The notes under the pieces were generated by a model. It made no database searches. It had not been told where the DNA came from and saw only the letters and a list, made by a program, of their open reading frames with translations. Position numbers and translations under genes: made by a program. Below, piece by piece: positions 7,922 to 16,734 of a stretch of DNA of 33,182 bases (position 1 is its first letter; each line of letters starts with the position of its first letter). The DNA is from Hymenobacter roseosalivarius DSM 11622 (GTDB lineage: Bacteria > Bacteroidota > Bacteroidia > Cytophagales > Hymenobacteraceae), in contig NZ_FWWW01000083.1 in assembly GCF_900176135.1 (NCBI RefSeq), positions 1 to 33,182 on the forward strand, given 5' to 3'.

Positions 7922-8914
7922 TCAAAAGCGCCCGAAAGGGCGCTTTTTTGATTTGTAATCTTCTTCACGTTGCGCGGTTTTTATATGAGCGGTCAGCAGT
8001 GCTATAATCTCCGCTTCGGCCTCATCCGCGTGCAGCCAGTGATACATCGGGTCGCGGCGCAGCCAGGTAAGCTGGCGCTTGGCATAGCGGCGGGTATTGC
8101 GTTTGAGCAGGCGCACGGTTTCGGGCCAGTCCTGCTTGTCGTCCAGAAAATCAAATAGTTCCTGATACCCCACGGTTTGCAGCGCATTATGGTGGCGATG
8201 CGCGGCCACCGACTCTACTTCCGCCAGCAGATCCGCCGCCAGCATCTCGTCTACGCGCTGATCGATGCGGGCGTACAGTTCTTCCCGCTCCCGCGTGAGG
8301 GCAATTTTCAAAGAGTCAAACGGGCGCTGGGGGGCATTTTTCTGCGCATGAAAACTTGAAAACGGCTGGCCCGTGCCGCGCGTAACTTCCAGGGCGCGTA
8401 GCACGCGCTGCGGATTCTGGCGGTCGAGGCGGGCATGCGTAACCGGGTCGGTAGCCAGTAGCTCGGCTACCAGCGGCTCCAGGCCGTGCGCGGCCAGCTC
8501 TTGCTGCAAGCCAGTCCGCACCTCTGGCTCAATGGATGGCATTACGTCAAAGCCTTCCGTCACGGCCTGCAGGTACAAGCCCGAGCCGCCCGTCAGAATA
8601 ACAACGGCATGCTCCTGAAACAACTGCTCCAGCAGGGCCAGACAATCTACCTCGAAGCGACCCGCATTATAGTCCTCCGTAATGGAGTGCGAGTCAATAA
8701 AATAGTGGGGCACGCCCTGCATTTCGGCGGATGCAGGTTTGGCCGTGCCAATGCTCAGCTCCCGAAAAAACTGCCGCGAGTCGGCCGACACCACGACAGT
8801 TTGCAGGCGTTGGGCAAGCCGAACGCACAGCGCCGTTTTGCCGATGGCCGTAGGGCCAGATACTACCAGCAGAACAGGGCGCTGGGGGGCTTTTTTGGAC
8901 AAAGAATCAGGCAT
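7922..8914 (-). CDS. miaA: tRNA dimethylallyltransferase
   Basis: Transfers a dimethylallyl group to N6 of A37 in tRNAs that read UNN codons. 330 residues. The P-loop GPTAIGKT (20-27), SADSRQFFREL, IGTAKP, the GGSGLYLQAV segment, DRQNPQRVLRALEV and the C-terminal NTRRYAKRQLTWLR are all characteristic of MiaA. The start lies 2 nt after the TGA stop of the upstream glycosyltransferase gene, so the two are translationally close and surely co-transcribed. The last eight codons (KKRPFGRF) are written by the pfkA terminator hairpin, so the C-terminal tail is shaped by an overlapping DNA element rather than by the enzyme fold. Confidence 0.95.
   Translation of the reverse strand: MPDSLSKKAPQRPVLLVVSGPTAIGKTALCVRLAQRLQTVVVSADSRQFFRELSIGTAKPASAEMQGVPHYFIDSHSITEDYNAGRFEVDCLALLEQLFQEHAVVILTGGSGLYLQAVTEGFDVMPSIEPEVRTGLQQELAAHGLEPLVAELLATDPVTHARLDRQNPQRVLRALEVTRGTGQPFSSFHAQKNAPQRPFDSLKIALTREREELYARIDQRVDEMLAADLLAEVESVAAHRHHNALQTVGYQELFDFLDDKQDWPETVRLLKRNTRRYAKRQLTWLRRDPMYHWLHADEAEAEIIALLTAHIKTAQREEDYKSKKRPFGRF
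7924..7949. terminator. Terminator of pfkA, embedded in the 3' end of miaA
   Basis: Perfect 10-bp stem AAAAGCGCCC / GGGCGCTTTT with a GAAA tetraloop and a T run on the plus strand. It lies 24 nt after the pfkA stop and fully within the last codons of the minus-strand miaA frame. The symmetric A/T flanks could terminate both convergent transcripts. Confidence 0.9.
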
Positions 8915-8916
8915 GG

Positions 8917-10044
8917 TCAGGCCGGTACGGGTGCCGGTTGGAGTAAGGTAGCGTAGAGCGCCAGTAAAGTTTGCTCCTCGCGCTGCCAGTTCAGCTCAAG
9001 GCGGGCGCGGCGGCAATTTTGAGCTAGTTGATGGTAGCGCGCCGGCTCATCACGCAGCAACCGGTTAATAGCCGCCGCTATGGTGTCGGGCGTTAGCTCC
9101 ACCACCTCGGCTACATCGTACTGGTCATTAAGTCGGCAGTATTCCGGGAAGTCCACGATAAGCTGGGGCACGCCGGCGTGCAGATAGTCGAAGAACTTGT
9201 TAGCCAGAGAGTAATAATAGCTCAGCCCGCGGTTTTCGAGTAGCATAATACCCAACGACGCCTGCCGCGTAATAAGGCGTAGCTCGTCGGGCAGCACAAA
9301 CCCCCGAAATTCGACCTGCCCGCTGGCTAGCAGCCCTAATTGTTGAGCTCGCTCTCGTAGTGAAGCAGACAAATCGCCTTCGCCGCAAATGATCAGGCGG
9401 ACTGTTACCTGGGGCATCGCATCGATGAGGGCTTCCAGTCCTCTGCCCTCGTTTAGTACACCCTGGTAGAGAATATATCCGTCGGCTGGGACTGTTGGAG
9501 GCGTGGGGGGCAATTCTGCTACTTCCAGGCGACTTACGTTGCGCACTACGGCGAATGGTTGGCCGTATTGTTGCACAAACCATTGCGCCAGAGCTGGGCC
9601 TACCGTGTAGGCCAAGGTAGCCCGAGGTACAATAAATTTTTCTACCTGTTGCCAAATGCGTTTTATCGTCGGACGACCCACGATTTCAGGTACTTCCGTA
9701 AACAATTCGTGCGCATCGTACACGAAAGGCTGACCACCCAGCGTGGCCCGCAACCACATAGGTAGCGCCGTATCCAAGTCTATGGCGCACCACACGGAGG
9801 CCCGCTGACGAAGTAAATACAAAAACAATTTTAAGTTATATTCCAAATAGAATAACTTACCTTTTTTAAATACACACCGTAATCGATGCTGCTGGTATGG
9901 TTGTGAACTAAGCGGTTGAGAATGGGGCCATTCCCGGCCAATTAACAGCACTGGGTATCCATGAGTAGCCAGGCTGCCGCAAATCCGCTGCATGCGCTGA
10001 TCATAATTCAGATCGGTGGTGACCGCGAAGAGCAAAGGACGCAT
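8917..10044 (-). CDS. Glycosyltransferase, GT4-like (GT-B fold)
   Basis: 375 residues. The N-terminal half opens with VTTDLNYDQRMQRICGSLATHG, a pattern found in GT-B glycosyltransferases of Bacteroidota, and contains VYDAHELFTEVPE. The C-terminal half has the nucleotide-sugar-binding features of family GT4: ILYQGVLNEGRGLEALIDAM, LIICGEGD, VEFRGFV, and SLANKFFDYLHAGVPQLI, in which the acidic EX7E region is degenerate. It probably transfers a sugar from a nucleotide donor to a surface glycan or glycolipid. Donor and acceptor cannot be told from sequence, and no polysaccharide cluster is adjacent. There is no signal peptide, so it is likely cytosolic or membrane-peripheral. It is the first gene of a two-gene unit with miaA. 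Confidence 0.85.
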   Translation of the reverse strand: MRPLLFAVTTDLNYDQRMQRICGSLATHGYPVLLIGREWPHSQPLSSQPYQQHRLRCVFKKGKLFYLEYNLKLFLYLLRQRASVWCAIDLDTALPMWLRATLGGQPFVYDAHELFTEVPEIVGRPTIKRIWQQVEKFIVPRATLAYTVGPALAQWFVQQYGQPFAVVRNVSRLEVAELPPTPPTVPADGYILYQGVLNEGRGLEALIDAMPQVTVRLIICGEGDLSASLRERAQQLGLLASGQVEFRGFVLPDELRLITRQASLGIMLLENRGLSYYYSLANKFFDYLHAGVPQLIVDFPEYCRLNDQYDVAEVVELTPDTIAAAINRLLRDEPARYHQLAQNCRRARLELNWQREEQTLLALYATLLQPAPVPA

Positions 10045-10120
10045 ACGGAAGCGGACACAAAACGCTACTTACCAGCAAGCAAAGCCCAATGATAAAGCGC
10101 GGTTTTTGATATATTTTTGA

Positions 10121-10128
10121 CAAATTTA
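10121..10128 (-). promoter_or_regulatory. Candidate -7 box for the glycosyltransferase-miaA unit
   Basis: The minus strand reads TAAATTTG, an exact TAnnTTTG, about 77 nt upstream of the glycosyltransferase ATG in the divergent spacer shared with the hybrid kinase. No TTTG lies at the expected distance, so this is tentative. The plus strand of the same spacer has TATTTTTG at 10112-10119. Confidence 0.3.
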
Positions 10129-10193
10129 GAAAGTTAAACCGCGTACCGGCCGGTGGTTTAATTTGAGTTGACCTGCCGGTGCTACCTTTTGCA

Positions 10194-13100
10194 ATGCCTA
10201 TTCATTCTGCATCATCGCTTCCTCCTTCCGCGCTGGGGACCATGCCGGCTCAACAGGACTTCTACCGCACCCTGTTTGACGATGCCTATGATGGATTGCT
10301 ACTATATGACGAGCAGGGCCGACTGGTAGACTGCAACCAGACGGTTCTACGCATGCTGAGCACCACGCGGCCTATGCTGCTGGCTTCGGGCCTGATGGCC
10401 TTTGCCATGCCGCCCGCCGATGAGCGTCAGGATCATTGGCTCTCAGAGTTGATGCTGCGCGAAGCCGTGCTACTCACCGCCCGCACGGGGGAAAGGTTTT
10501 CGAAGTGGTGGCATGGCCGCCGCACCGATCATGTGATGGTGGATGGCTGGGTAACGCTTCACCGTGTACAAATGCCGGTAGGCCTGCGCGTGCAGCTCAC
10601 GCTACGCGATGTAACCAAGGGCCACCGCCGCCACGAGGCGAGCGAGCAGCGCCAGCAGGCTGATCGGACGCAGCTGCTGCTGCGTGATGTGCTTAGCCGC
10701 ACCGACCTGTCGTATGTTCTGGTGAACCGGGCAGGCGTAATCCAAGATGTAAACGACTTTTTTCTCAGCTTCACCGAATACTCGCGGGCTGAGTTGATCG
10801 GAAAAAACTATTTTGATCTGTTTCCGCCGGCTTCCGACCAGGAGCTGAGCCGACAGGCATTTCTGCAAAATATCAAGGAGGAAAGCATTGCTGATGCCTG
10901 CGAGTTTCCGCTGGTGACCAAGCTAGGCCAAACGCGGCTCGTGCATTGGCATGTAGAGTTTGCCCGCGACTTTGATCAAAAAGTCACGGGGGCCTTTTTC
11001 GTGGGTCGCGACCATACCGACCGGCTGGTGGCCGCGCGCGCGCTCACCGATAACCGCAACCGCCTCCAGGATTTCCTCGACAATGCCCACGATCTGATTC
11101 AGAACCTGAGCATCGACAACCGTTTTCTGTTCGTGAACAAAGCCTGGAAAGAAAAGCTGGGCTACACCGATGACGATCTTACCCAACTGACTCTCAATGA
11201 GGTAGTGCATCCCTATTACAAAGCCAAGCTGCTGTATCAGCTGCGTAATTTGTACAAGGGCGAGAAGGTAAATAAGCTCGAAACCGTATTTCTGACCAAA
11301 ACGGGCAAGCCGGTTCACCTGATTGGCAGTATCTCCTGCTCCTGGCAGGATAACGAGCCGGTTTCGACCCGCGCCATTCTGCATGATATTACGGACCGCA
11401 TCAAGGCGGAGCGCTTGCAGAAGGTATACTATAGTATTGCTAATCTGGCCATTAGCTCCAAAGATTTGAACTCGCTTTATGGCGCGATTCATCGGGAATT
11501 GAGCAAGATCATCGAAACCAATAACTTTTACATCGCCCTCTGCGACGACGCCCGTACCACGCTGCAGTTTGCGTATTTCGTTGATCAGAACTCCCAGGGC
11601 AGCCGGGGCATGGGTGCCCGTCCATTTTCTACGGGCGTATCAGAATATATTATCCAAACGGGACGGCCGCAGTTTCTGCTGAAGCATGAGCTCCACGAGC
11701 TGATTGCGGATGGGACCATCACCGCCTTTGGCCTGATGCCGGAGGTGATGCTGTGTTCGCCGCTGAGCATTGGAGAGCGTATTATCGGTGTGATTGCCGT
11801 GCAGGACTACCACAAAGCCGACGCCTACGCTACCACCGATATTGAAATTCTGCACTTCATTTCCAACCAGGTAGCCCTGGCCATTGAGCGCAAGCGCAAT
11901 GAGGAGATGATTAATAAGCAGAACGCCCGCCTGAACGCTATTTTCGAAAGCGGCTCCCACCTGATGTGGTCCGTAGATATGCATTCGCGCCTCACGTCCT
12001 TTAACCGCAACTATGCCGCTTATTTCCTGCGGCGCAACGGCGTGTATCCGGCCTTGAATGTCAACCTCTGGCAGGCCGATATGGCCATGATGGACGAGGA
12101 TACCCACGATATTTTTCAGGATAATTACAAAAAGGCATTCCAGGGTCTGGCTCAACGGTTCGAAGTGCGCTTGCGCGATGCGCGCGGCCAGGATACCTGG
12201 CGCGAAATCTACCTCAACCCGATCTATCTCGACGATGGCTCCTTCGAGGAGATTTCGGGCATGGCCCACGATATCACGGCAACGAAAAGCTCGCAGCTGG
12301 AGCTGGCTGCTCAGGAAGAAAAATTCCGGGCCATCTTCGAGTCCTTCCAGGACATCTACTACCGCACCGACGATCAAGGCATTCTCACCATCGTGAGTCC
12401 TTCGGTGTACGACGTGCTCGGCTATAAGCCTGAGGAAGTACTGGGCCGCCGTATCGTGGATTTCTACGTGAATGCGGCCGACTGCGACCAACTGGTGCTG
12501 GAAATGGCTACCGCGGGCGCGTTGCGCAACTTCGAGGCTGTCATGCGGCATAAAGACGGACATGCAGTGCCTCTGCTTATCAACGCCCGCGCAGTGTCGG
12601 GAGCGTTGAGCGGCACGGAAGGCATTGCGCGTGACATAACGGAGCTGAATCAGATTCAGGAAGATCTGCGGGGGGCAAAAAATGAGGCTGAGGCTGCTCT
12701 GCATGCTAAAACCCAGTTCCTGGCCAACATGAGCCACGAGCTACGCACGCCCATGAACGGCATTATCGGCATGATTGACCTGTTGCACCAGACCGTATCG
12801 AGCGAGGAACAGGAAGATTACGTGGATACGCTGCGCAAGTCGTCGGATGCGCTGCTGGCTATTCTGAACGATATTCTGGACTTGTCGAAAATACAGGCGG
12901 GCAAGCTGCAACTCAGCGAATCCGGCATCGATCTGTATTACACCCTCGATAAGCTGCACTCGCTGTTCTCAAACCGCGCGGCCCAGAAGGACTTGCAGTT
13001 CAATTACAACGTGACGCCGCATACGCCGCGCTTCATTCACACCGACGAGACGCGCCTGCTTCAGGTATTATCAAATCTCACCTCCAACGCCATCAAATTC

Positions 13101-14294
13101 ACTTCGCAAGGGCTGGTGAATATTCAAGTGTCGTCGGTATCAACGGATGGCGACAACCACACGCTGCGCTTCGCCGTGCAGGATTCGGGGATTGGTATTT
13201 CGTCGGAGAATGAGAAGCTGCTCTTCACCAATTTCACGCAGCTCGATACCACCCCTACCAAATCATTTGGGGGTACGGGCTTGGGCCTAGCCATCAGCAA
13301 GCAGCTCGCTGATCTGCTGGGGGGCGAAATTGGCGTGATATCCAACGAGGGTGTAGGCAGCACATTCTGGTTTACGATTCAGTGCAAGGTGGCGCGCAAT
13401 GAGGACGAGATTTTACAGGAGCGCATCACGGCCCGCGAGCGGACGCAGGAAGTATCGCACTTTGAAAATGCCCCCCGCGTGCTGCTCGTTGATGACAACC
13501 CCATCAATCAGAAAGTGGCCGTGCGCCTGCTCGACCGTTTGGGCTGCACAATCGACGTGGCCAGCGACGGATTTGAGGCCATTAGTAAAGCCACTGATCC
13601 GAAGGCCACTTACGACATCGTGTTCATGGATATTCAGATGCCGGAGATGGACGGCGTAACGGCCATGAACGAGATCCGGCGGCGCTTGGGCAAAAAAACG
13701 CCCCCCGTAGTAGCCATGACGGCCTACTCCATGAAGGAAGACGCCGAACGCTTCGTACAGGAAGGCATGGACGATTACGTGTCGAAACCCGTCAAGACCC
13801 AGGACCTCTACGCCGTGCTGCGGCGCTGGACTACGATAACGATAGAGCCAGCATCAACTCCCCGCCTTGCGGGTGCCGAGGCAGCGGTACAAGACCCCGA
13901 ACTGGTGCCTGCGCCTGCGCCGGTTGCGGAGCCTTTGCCCGAAGAAACGGCCAGCAACATTGATACCGCCGTGCTGGAACAGCTTCGGCAGCTAGGCGGC
14001 AGTGAATTCGCGGCGCAACTCTATAATGACTTCGAGCGGGAGGTAGCCCAACTGCTGGAAGAAGCTACTGCGCTGGTTAAGGCGAAAGAGTACACGCAGA
14101 TCTTGCCACATTTACATCAGCTGAAAGGCACGGGCTTTACGCTGGGTATTAATCGGCTGGCCGAATGCGCTAAGAGTCTGGAACATACCATTAAAGAAGG
14201 TAAGTTTACCAGCATTGAGCAGCGTTTCTCCTGCTTGTTGCGTTACTTTAGGGAGTTTGTAGCCACTTACCCTGAAGTCACGCAGGCAATCTAA
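10194..14294 (+). CDS. Hybrid sensor histidine kinase with PAS/GAF sensors, receiver and HPt domains
   Basis: About 1366 residues with no signal peptide or membrane segment, so it is a soluble cytoplasmic sensor. Domain order: PAS-like segments at about 20-135, 160-280 and 289-400; GAF at about 407-575 (ending QVALAIERKR); PAS at about 580-705 and 709-825; a short coiled coil; HisKA with phospho-accepting H848 in NMSHELRTPMNG; HATPase with N, G1 (DSGIGI) and G2 (GGTGLGLAI) boxes; REC at about 1093-1215 with D1146 in VFMDIQMPEMDG; and a C-terminal HPt with H1308 in LHQLKGTGFTLG. It thus holds the whole His-Asp-His relay and lacks only the final receiver, perhaps supplied by the next gene. Start: ATG 10194 chosen over an upstream GTG at 10179; ATG 10242 is also possible because a TACCTTTTG box lies at 10183-10191. 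The ligand is unknown. Confidence 0.92.
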   Translation: MPIHSASSLPPSALGTMPAQQDFYRTLFDDAYDGLLLYDEQGRLVDCNQTVLRMLSTTRPMLLASGLMAFAMPPADERQDHWLSELMLREAVLLTARTGERFSKWWHGRRTDHVMVDGWVTLHRVQMPVGLRVQLTLRDVTKGHRRHEASEQRQQADRTQLLLRDVLSRTDLSYVLVNRAGVIQDVNDFFLSFTEYSRAELIGKNYFDLFPPASDQELSRQAFLQNIKEESIADACEFPLVTKLGQTRLVHWHVEFARDFDQKVTGAFFVGRDHTDRLVAARALTDNRNRLQDFLDNAHDLIQNLSIDNRFLFVNKAWKEKLGYTDDDLTQLTLNEVVHPYYKAKLLYQLRNLYKGEKVNKLETVFLTKTGKPVHLIGSISCSWQDNEPVSTRAILHDITDRIKAERLQKVYYSIANLAISSKDLNSLYGAIHRELSKIIETNNFYIALCDDARTTLQFAYFVDQNSQGSRGMGARPFSTGVSEYIIQTGRPQFLLKHELHELIADGTITAFGLMPEVMLCSPLSIGERIIGVIAVQDYHKADAYATTDIEILHFISNQVALAIERKRNEEMINKQNARLNAIFESGSHLMWSVDMHSRLTSFNRNYAAYFLRRNGVYPALNVNLWQADMAMMDEDTHDIFQDNYKKAFQGLAQRFEVRLRDARGQDTWREIYLNPIYLDDGSFEEISGMAHDITATKSSQLELAAQEEKFRAIFESFQDIYYRTDDQGILTIVSPSVYDVLGYKPEEVLGRRIVDFYVNAADCDQLVLEMATAGALRNFEAVMRHKDGHAVPLLINARAVSGALSGTEGIARDITELNQIQEDLRGAKNEAEAALHAKTQFLANMSHELRTPMNGIIGMIDLLHQTVSSEEQEDYVDTLRKSSDALLAILNDILDLSKIQAGKLQLSESGIDLYYTLDKLHSLFSNRAAQKDLQFNYNVTPHTPRFIHTDETRLLQVLSNLTSNAIKFTSQGLVNIQVSSVSTDGDNHTLRFAVQDSGIGISSENEKLLFTNFTQLDTTPTKSFGGTGLGLAISKQLADLLGGEIGVISNEGVGSTFWFTIQCKVARNEDEILQERITARERTQEVSHFENAPRVLLVDDNPINQKVAVRLLDRLGCTIDVASDGFEAISKATDPKATYDIVFMDIQMPEMDGVTAMNEIRRRLGKKTPPVVAMTAYSMKEDAERFVQEGMDDYVSKPVKTQDLYAVLRRWTTITIEPASTPRLAGAEAAVQDPELVPAPAPVAEPLPEETASNIDTAVLEQLRQLGGSEFAAQLYNDFEREVAQLLEEATALVKAKEYTQILPHLHQLKGTGFTLGINRLAECAKSLEHTIKEGKFTSIEQRFSCLLRYFREFVATYPEVTQAI

Positions 14295-14364
14295 TACAAG
14301 CTATAAGTCATATTTTCCAGTCTTCTCACTTTCCACCATCATCTGAAACTAAATCTATTCCATT

Positions 14365-14742
14365 ATGGCCGAGTCCAAAACGATTCTGATTGCGGAGGAT
14401 AGCTCCGTTATTCTGAACCTGACCAAAAAAATTCTCGAACTGCAGAAATACCACATCCTTTCGGCCAAAAATGGGAATGAGGTCATTAAGCAGATGGAAA
14501 GCCAAGCCATCGACTGCGTTTTGATGGACATTAACATTCCGGTGAAAGACGGTATGGAATGCACCCGCGAAATTCGGCGTAGCTCTAACCCACAAGTTGC
14601 CCAAGTGCCCATCATCGCTATCACTGGCAATGCTAACAACTACTCCATGGAGCAGTTCCGCGAAGCCGGCATCACCGATTATCTGCCGAAGCCGCTTGAC
14701 TTTGATGCATTAGTGCGCGTGGTAAAGCAGTACGTAGGATAA
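14365..14742 (+). CDS. Stand-alone CheY-like response regulator
   Basis: 125 residues forming one receiver domain and nothing else. The acidic pair is in LIAEDSSVIL, the phospho-acceptor Asp is in VLMDINIPVKDG, the switch Thr is in IIAITGNANN, and the conserved Lys is in DYLPKPLD. It has no DNA-binding or enzymatic output domain, so it must signal by protein contact or act as a relay. It starts 70 nt after the hybrid kinase, on the same strand, with a shared terminator downstream. It is therefore probably the terminal receiver for that kinase's HPt domain. This pairing is inferred from position. Confidence 0.88.
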   Translation: MAESKTILIAEDSSVILNLTKKILELQKYHILSAKNGNEVIKQMESQAIDCVLMDINIPVKDGMECTREIRRSSNPQVAQVPIIAITGNANNYSMEQFREAGITDYLPKPLDFDALVRVVKQYVG

Positions 14743-14762
14743 GCACTAGTCAATAGTTCGCC

Positions 14763-14801
14763 AGAAGGCCCAGCTGATCTCTTATCGGCTGGGCTTTCTG
14801 A
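14763..14801. terminator. Bidirectional terminator between the response regulator and the aminotransferase
   Basis: Stem AGAAGGCCCAGCTGAT / ATCGGCTGGGCTTTCT with two G-T type imperfections and a five-base loop. It is centred between convergent stops at 14742 and 14815. Only a weak T tract follows, so it is likely but not textbook. Confidence 0.65.
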
Positions 14802-14814
14802 CGATTGGCTAAAT

Positions 14815-16011
14815 CTAATGACCAATTACGTAGGTGATAGCGCGCAGAAGAGCAGCGCAGGCCTCATCGATCTCCGTATTAGTTATAGTAAGGGGCGGAG
14901 CTAGGCGCAGGGAATTGTCGCAGAACAAAAACCAGTCGGTGAGAATACCCTCATGCTCCAGCGCCCGGTCGATGATGGGCTTGAGGACATCGTAGGAGTC
15001 GAACTCAACGGCCATCAGCAGGCCCTGCCCTCGCATGGTCTTAATGGCGGGGTGCACGAGCTGACGCCGAAACCGGGCGGCTTTTTTGGCTACCCCTGCT
15101 AGGAGATTTTCTTCCAGAATAACGCGCAACGTAGCCAAAGAAGCCGCGCAGGACACCGGATGCCCGCCAAACGTAGTGCAATGGCCCAATACCGGATTGC
15201 TGCGCAGGCCCGCCATTATAGCCTGGGAGGAGATAAAAGCCCCAATGGGCATGCCGCCGCCCATCCCTTTAGCGCAAACCAGAATATCCGGCCATATTCC
15301 AAATTGCTCGAAGGCCCAAAAGGAACCCGTACGCCCAAAGCCGCACTGAATCTCATCCAGAATTAGCAAGGTGCCGGTATAGAGGCAGCGCTTGCGCAGG
15401 GCTTGCAGGTAGTTATTCTCTGGCACCCGCACACCCGCCTCACCTTGCACCGTCTCGATGATAACGGCGGCCGTGTGCTCAGTAATATGCTGGAGATCAA
15501 TAAAATCGTTGAACTCAATGTGGCGGATATCGGGGAGCAGAGGACGGTAGCTGCGCTTAAAGCCCTCCGACCCCGTAACGGATAGTGCGCCGTGGGTGGA
15601 GCCGTGGTAAGCGCGGTGGCAGGAAATTAACCCGGTGCGGCCGGTGTGGCGCTTTGCTAGCTTGAGGGCTCCTTCTACCGCTTCGGTACCTGAATTAGTA
15701 AAATATACAGCATCAAGGTGGGCGGGCAGAGTTTGGTACAGGGCGTGCGCTAACTCGGCCGGTGGGGCTTGCACCAACTCGCCGTACACCATTAGGTGTA
15801 AGTACTTATCAAGCTGATTTCGAATAGCCTGAATAACCCGTGGGTGGCGATGGCCCACATTGCTGACACCAATACCCGAAATCAAATCCAGATAGCGCCG
15901 TCCATCAGGGCCGTACATATACACGCCTTCCGCTCGCTCTATTTCCAGCAGTAGGGGAGTGTCGGAGGTTTGGGCTTGGTGCCGAAGAAAAAGCTGGCGA
16001 GGGGTAAGCAT
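14815..16011 (-). CDS. Class-III PLP-dependent aminotransferase (acetylornithine/ornithine type)
   Basis: 398 residues from the ATG at 16011. Class-III features: FTNSGTEAVEGALKLAKRHTGR (phosphate and cofactor contacts), CHRAYHGSTHGALSVTG, ILDEIQCGFGRTGSFWAFE with the PLP-contacting Asp219, Schiff-base Lys248 in ILVCAKGMGGGMPIGAF, and TTFGGHPVSCAA. The overall pattern is that of the acetylornithine/ornithine/4-aminobutyrate group. The exact substrate cannot be assigned, and no arginine or lysine biosynthesis genes are next to it. The upstream in-frame ATG at 16050 is rejected because a perfect -7 box (16038-16045) would lie inside the coding region. It stands alone between two terminators. Confidence 0.88.
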   Translation of the reverse strand: MLTPRQLFLRHQAQTSDTPLLLEIERAEGVYMYGPDGRRYLDLISGIGVSNVGHRHPRVIQAIRNQLDKYLHLMVYGELVQAPPAELAHALYQTLPAHLDAVYFTNSGTEAVEGALKLAKRHTGRTGLISCHRAYHGSTHGALSVTGSEGFKRSYRPLLPDIRHIEFNDFIDLQHITEHTAAVIIETVQGEAGVRVPENNYLQALRKRCLYTGTLLILDEIQCGFGRTGSFWAFEQFGIWPDILVCAKGMGGGMPIGAFISSQAIMAGLRSNPVLGHCTTFGGHPVSCAASLATLRVILEENLLAGVAKKAARFRRQLVHPAIKTMRGQGLLMAVEFDSYDVLKPIIDRALEHEGILTDWFLFCDNSLRLAPPLTITNTEIDEACAALLRAITYVIGH

Positions 16012-16037
16012 GCAGGGGGTAAAAAGATTCTGGGGGG

Positions 16038-16045
16038 CAAAAGTA
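16038..16045 (-). promoter_or_regulatory. -7 promoter box of the aminotransferase gene
   Basis: The minus strand reads TACTTTTG, an exact TAnnTTTG, immediately followed by a run of six C. Transcription would begin about 20 nt before the ATG at 16011, which decides the start choice. The matching -33 region is poor (a GTTG at shortened spacing). Confidence 0.5.
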
Positions 16046-16135
16046 AGCACCGCGAGGTCGGCAACTCAGGTGCTGTCTGCTCTCAAGACCAATTTTACAC
16101 CTATGCGTTTTGCCCCCTAGTCAATAGCCAACAAA

Positions 16136-16166
16136 AAAAGAGGCGGAATGCTCCGCCTCTTTCTTA
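16136..16166. terminator. Terminator of the ECF sigma operon
   Basis: Perfect stem AAAGAGGCGGA / TCCGCCTCTTT with a four-base loop and A/T runs on both sides, 22 nt past the stop of the Spy-like gene. It separates the sigma operon from the aminotransferase promoter on the same strand. Confidence 0.85.
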
Positions 16167-16187
16167 CTTCCCTGACATCCTGCTCAC

Positions 16188-16697
16188 CTAATTGGACGTG
16201 CCAGGAGCAATTACCGGCCTGCCGGGCCGTCCGCGAGGGCCACTGGCTTGGCGCTCGGTTTTCATTTCCCTCATCATCACGCGGCCAAACTCGCGCTCGG
16301 CCTTATACAACTGCGCTACCTGTCGGGCCGAAATTACCTTCTGAAATTTGGCGAAATAATCTTCTGTCATGTTCAGCTCATTTTTCGACACGGCGATGAT
16401 CTGTTTGAGGTTGTCGCGGGCTTGATCATCCGTCATGGTGGGCGTAGCACTGCGGCGCAACTCATCGTGGGTGTGGCGCAGGTCGCGTCGCTTGGTGCTG
16501 TACTCGTTGTACAAGGGCCAAAAACGCTGGCCTTGCTCGGGGGTAAGCGCCACTTCACGGGTGATATAGGCAATGCGCGCATTTTCAATGCGGGCCTCAA
16601 TATCGGCGGACCGCGTGTTCTGGGCGCGCAGATTTGGCAGGGCTATCAGCAGAAGCACCAAAGCCAAACCTAAACGAGAGAAAAGAGAAGTATGCAT
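16188..16697 (-). CDS. Spy/CpxP-like periplasmic protein of an ECF sigma operon
   Basis: 169 residues from the ATG at 16697, which gives a clean signal peptide (MHTSLFSRLG, then LALVLLLIALPNLRAQ). A longer reading from 16751 would add 18 residues and overlap the upstream gene. The mature part is all-helical and charged, with VALTPEQGQRFWPLYNEY (LTxxQ-like, residues 49-66), the hallmark of the Spy/CpxP and 'sensor of ECF-type sigma factor' families. It ends in a Gly/Arg/Pro-rich tail. Proteins of this type act as periplasmic chaperones or stress sensors. As third gene after sigma and an anti-sigma-like membrane protein, it probably reports envelope stress to that pair (inferred). Confidence 0.75.
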   Translation of the reverse strand: MHTSLFSRLGLALVLLLIALPNLRAQNTRSADIEARIENARIAYITREVALTPEQGQRFWPLYNEYSTKRRDLRHTHDELRRSATPTMTDDQARDNLKQIIAVSKNELNMTEDYFAKFQKVISARQVAQLYKAEREFGRVMMREMKTERQASGPRGRPGRPVIAPGTSN

Positions 16698-16734
16698 AGT
16701 AAAGAAGGAAGGCGAAAGAGACGAGAAAAATAGG

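Noticed and set aside
11640..12737. 365-codon minus-strand frame inside the hybrid kinase
   Set aside because: It is antisense to conserved GAF and PAS domains, with no recognisable motif.
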